In this document: piece by piece, positions 4,990-5,818 of the stretch | Numbering within the stretch: position 1 is the stretch's first letter | Layout: the number at the start of each line of letters is the position of its first letter | From: Bacteroidales bacterium | Lineage (GTDB): Bacteria; Bacteroidota; Bacteroidia; Bacteroidales; WCHB1-69 | DNA: 5,818 bases | Direction: 5' to 3' | Assembly (NCBI GenBank): GCA_031264975.1 | Contig: JAISDH010000142.1 | Span: 1 to 5,818 of the forward strand | The notes under the pieces: model-generated | The model's database searches: none | What the model was told of the DNA's origin: nothing | What the model saw: the letters and a program-made list of their open reading frames with translations, nothing else | Program-made: the position numbers and the translations under genes

Positions 4990-5818
4990 TTACTCTATTA
5001 CAAACTCAATCCTGCGATTTTGTTTGCGGTTATCGCTTGAAGTATTCGTGACAAGTGGCTGAGTTTCTCCTTTGCTATCTACAGAAATACGATCTGCTGA
5101 AATTCCCTTTCTTACTAAATATTCCTTCCCTATTTCTGCACGTTTTAGCCCTTTTTTGAAATTGATATTTTCACCTCCAATTTCGCAAGTATGACCAATA
5201 ATAAGTACAATTACATCAGAATATTTGTTGAGAATAAGTACAACATCATCAAGTATCGACTTTTGATTGTCTGATAATGTTGTTTCGTCAAAAGCATAGT
5301 TGTTTATTTTTGCTGTTTCAATTCTTTGAATGGCTTTTTTGCGTTCTTCAACTGCTTTGTGTTCGGTTTGCTGTTGTTGAAATTCAGCGTGTTGTTCTAC
5401 CTCATTAGATTTAGCATTTTCATTGGAATTTCCATTGTTATTTGAAGGATTGTCAGGAAAATTATTTGTCTTATTTTCATTAGAGCCTTTACATAAACTT
5501 ATAAGAGGTCTTTGAGAAACAGGCAATTCTATATATTCCTTATAATTCATACCATAACATTCTGTCAAAATTTCATCTAATTCTATCTCGTACTTATCTT
5601 GTTGAATTTGTCTAATACATTCGCTTTCTTCAAGATAGTCTGCTTTACGAATTTGACGTTTTTCAAAATCCATAACATATCGACAACGAAAATACGGGTC
5701 ATAGGACGAACTTTCAGGGTTTTGTGCTTGGCTATGAAATTCATTAAATGCCTCTACCTGCTCATCGAACGTTTTGTTTGCCAATTTTTTTCCAAATCCT
5801 TCGCCTACATATGCACCA
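4990..5818 (-). CDS. OmpA-domain protein, 5' end outside the window
   Basis: The reading frame is open to the window edge, so this is the C-terminal part of a longer protein. A TTG at 5784-5782 could be taken as a start, but 11 more in-frame codons (GAYVGEGFGKK) precede it without a stop, and no signal peptide follows it. Numbering from that TTG, residues 1-100 are charged with several cysteines and unrecognised. Residues 101-128 are an asparagine-rich linker, 131-158 a Q/E/K-rich helical stretch, and about 160-264 an OmpA C-terminal domain. The domain shows GHTC at 197-200, N208, KRA with R215, YLVRKGI, DRISVDSKGETQP and the closing NRKQNRRIEF. The family binds peptidoglycan non-covalently. 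The Asp that contacts diaminopimelate (D271 in E. coli OmpA) is Cys here, while the matching Arg (R286) is kept. The protein probably acts in the periplasm or outer membrane. Two terminator hairpins separate it from the bat genes, so it is probably a separate unit. Confidence 0.85.
   Translation of the reverse strand, partial: GAYVGEGFGKKLANKTFDEQVEAFNEFHSQAQNPESSSYDPYFRCRYVMDFEKRQIRKADYLEESECIRQIQQDKYEIELDEILTECYGMNYKEYIELPVSQRPLISLCKGSNENKTNNFPDNPSNNNGNSNENAKSNEVEQHAEFQQQQTEHKAVEERKKAIQRIETAKINNYAFDETTLSDNQKSILDDVVLILNKYSDVIVLIIGHTCEIGGENINFKKGLKRAEIGKEYLVRKGISADRISVDSKGETQPLVTNTSSDNRKQNRRIEFVIE

Noticed and set aside
5782..5784. TTG as the start of the OmpA-domain gene
   Set aside because: The frame continues upstream to the window edge without a stop, no signal peptide follows the TTG, and the upstream codons read as ordinary protein.

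Overview
The window looks like a chromosomal piece of a Bacteroidota bacterium, probably Bacteroidales. It carries Bat (Bacteroides aerotolerance) proteins that match the family closely, has AT-rich leaders without strong Shine-Dalgarno sites, and has long intergenic regions full of short dispersed repeats. All four recognisable genes are on the minus strand, so the window reads functionally from right to left.

Right edge (4990-5818): the 3' part of a gene for a protein with a C-terminal OmpA-type peptidoglycan-binding domain. Its reading frame stays open to the window edge, so the true start lies outside. Between it and the next gene (4544-4989) is a 446-bp non-coding stretch. It holds two terminator-like palindromes that should end the OmpA transcript, a series of smaller palindromes, and one copy of a roughly 60-bp dispersed repeat.

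Centre (289-4543): a compact three-gene block. The first gene is one 622-codon ORF joining BatB (membrane-anchored von Willebrand A domain) to BatC (TPR domain with a polyglutamine tail). After 33 bp comes BatD (secreted beta-rich protein with one C-terminal membrane anchor). After 4 bp comes a small four-helix membrane protein of unknown function. BatB, BatC and BatD are thought to work as an envelope complex, with VWA and TPR domains on the periplasmic side. The predicted topology of the fused protein fits this. No batA lies directly upstream and no batE directly downstream of batD, as I would expect in a complete locus.

Left edge (1-288): non-coding. It holds a second copy of the dispersed repeat in the opposite orientation, a long imperfect palindromic element, and a good intrinsic terminator for the leftward operon at the very end.

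I see no defence system, CRISPR array, tRNA, rRNA or transposase. The most interesting points are the BatB-BatC single ORF with a possible internal start, the inverted repeat pair bracketing the bat block, the palindrome-dense spacer, and a possible slippage or lost-base start at batD.
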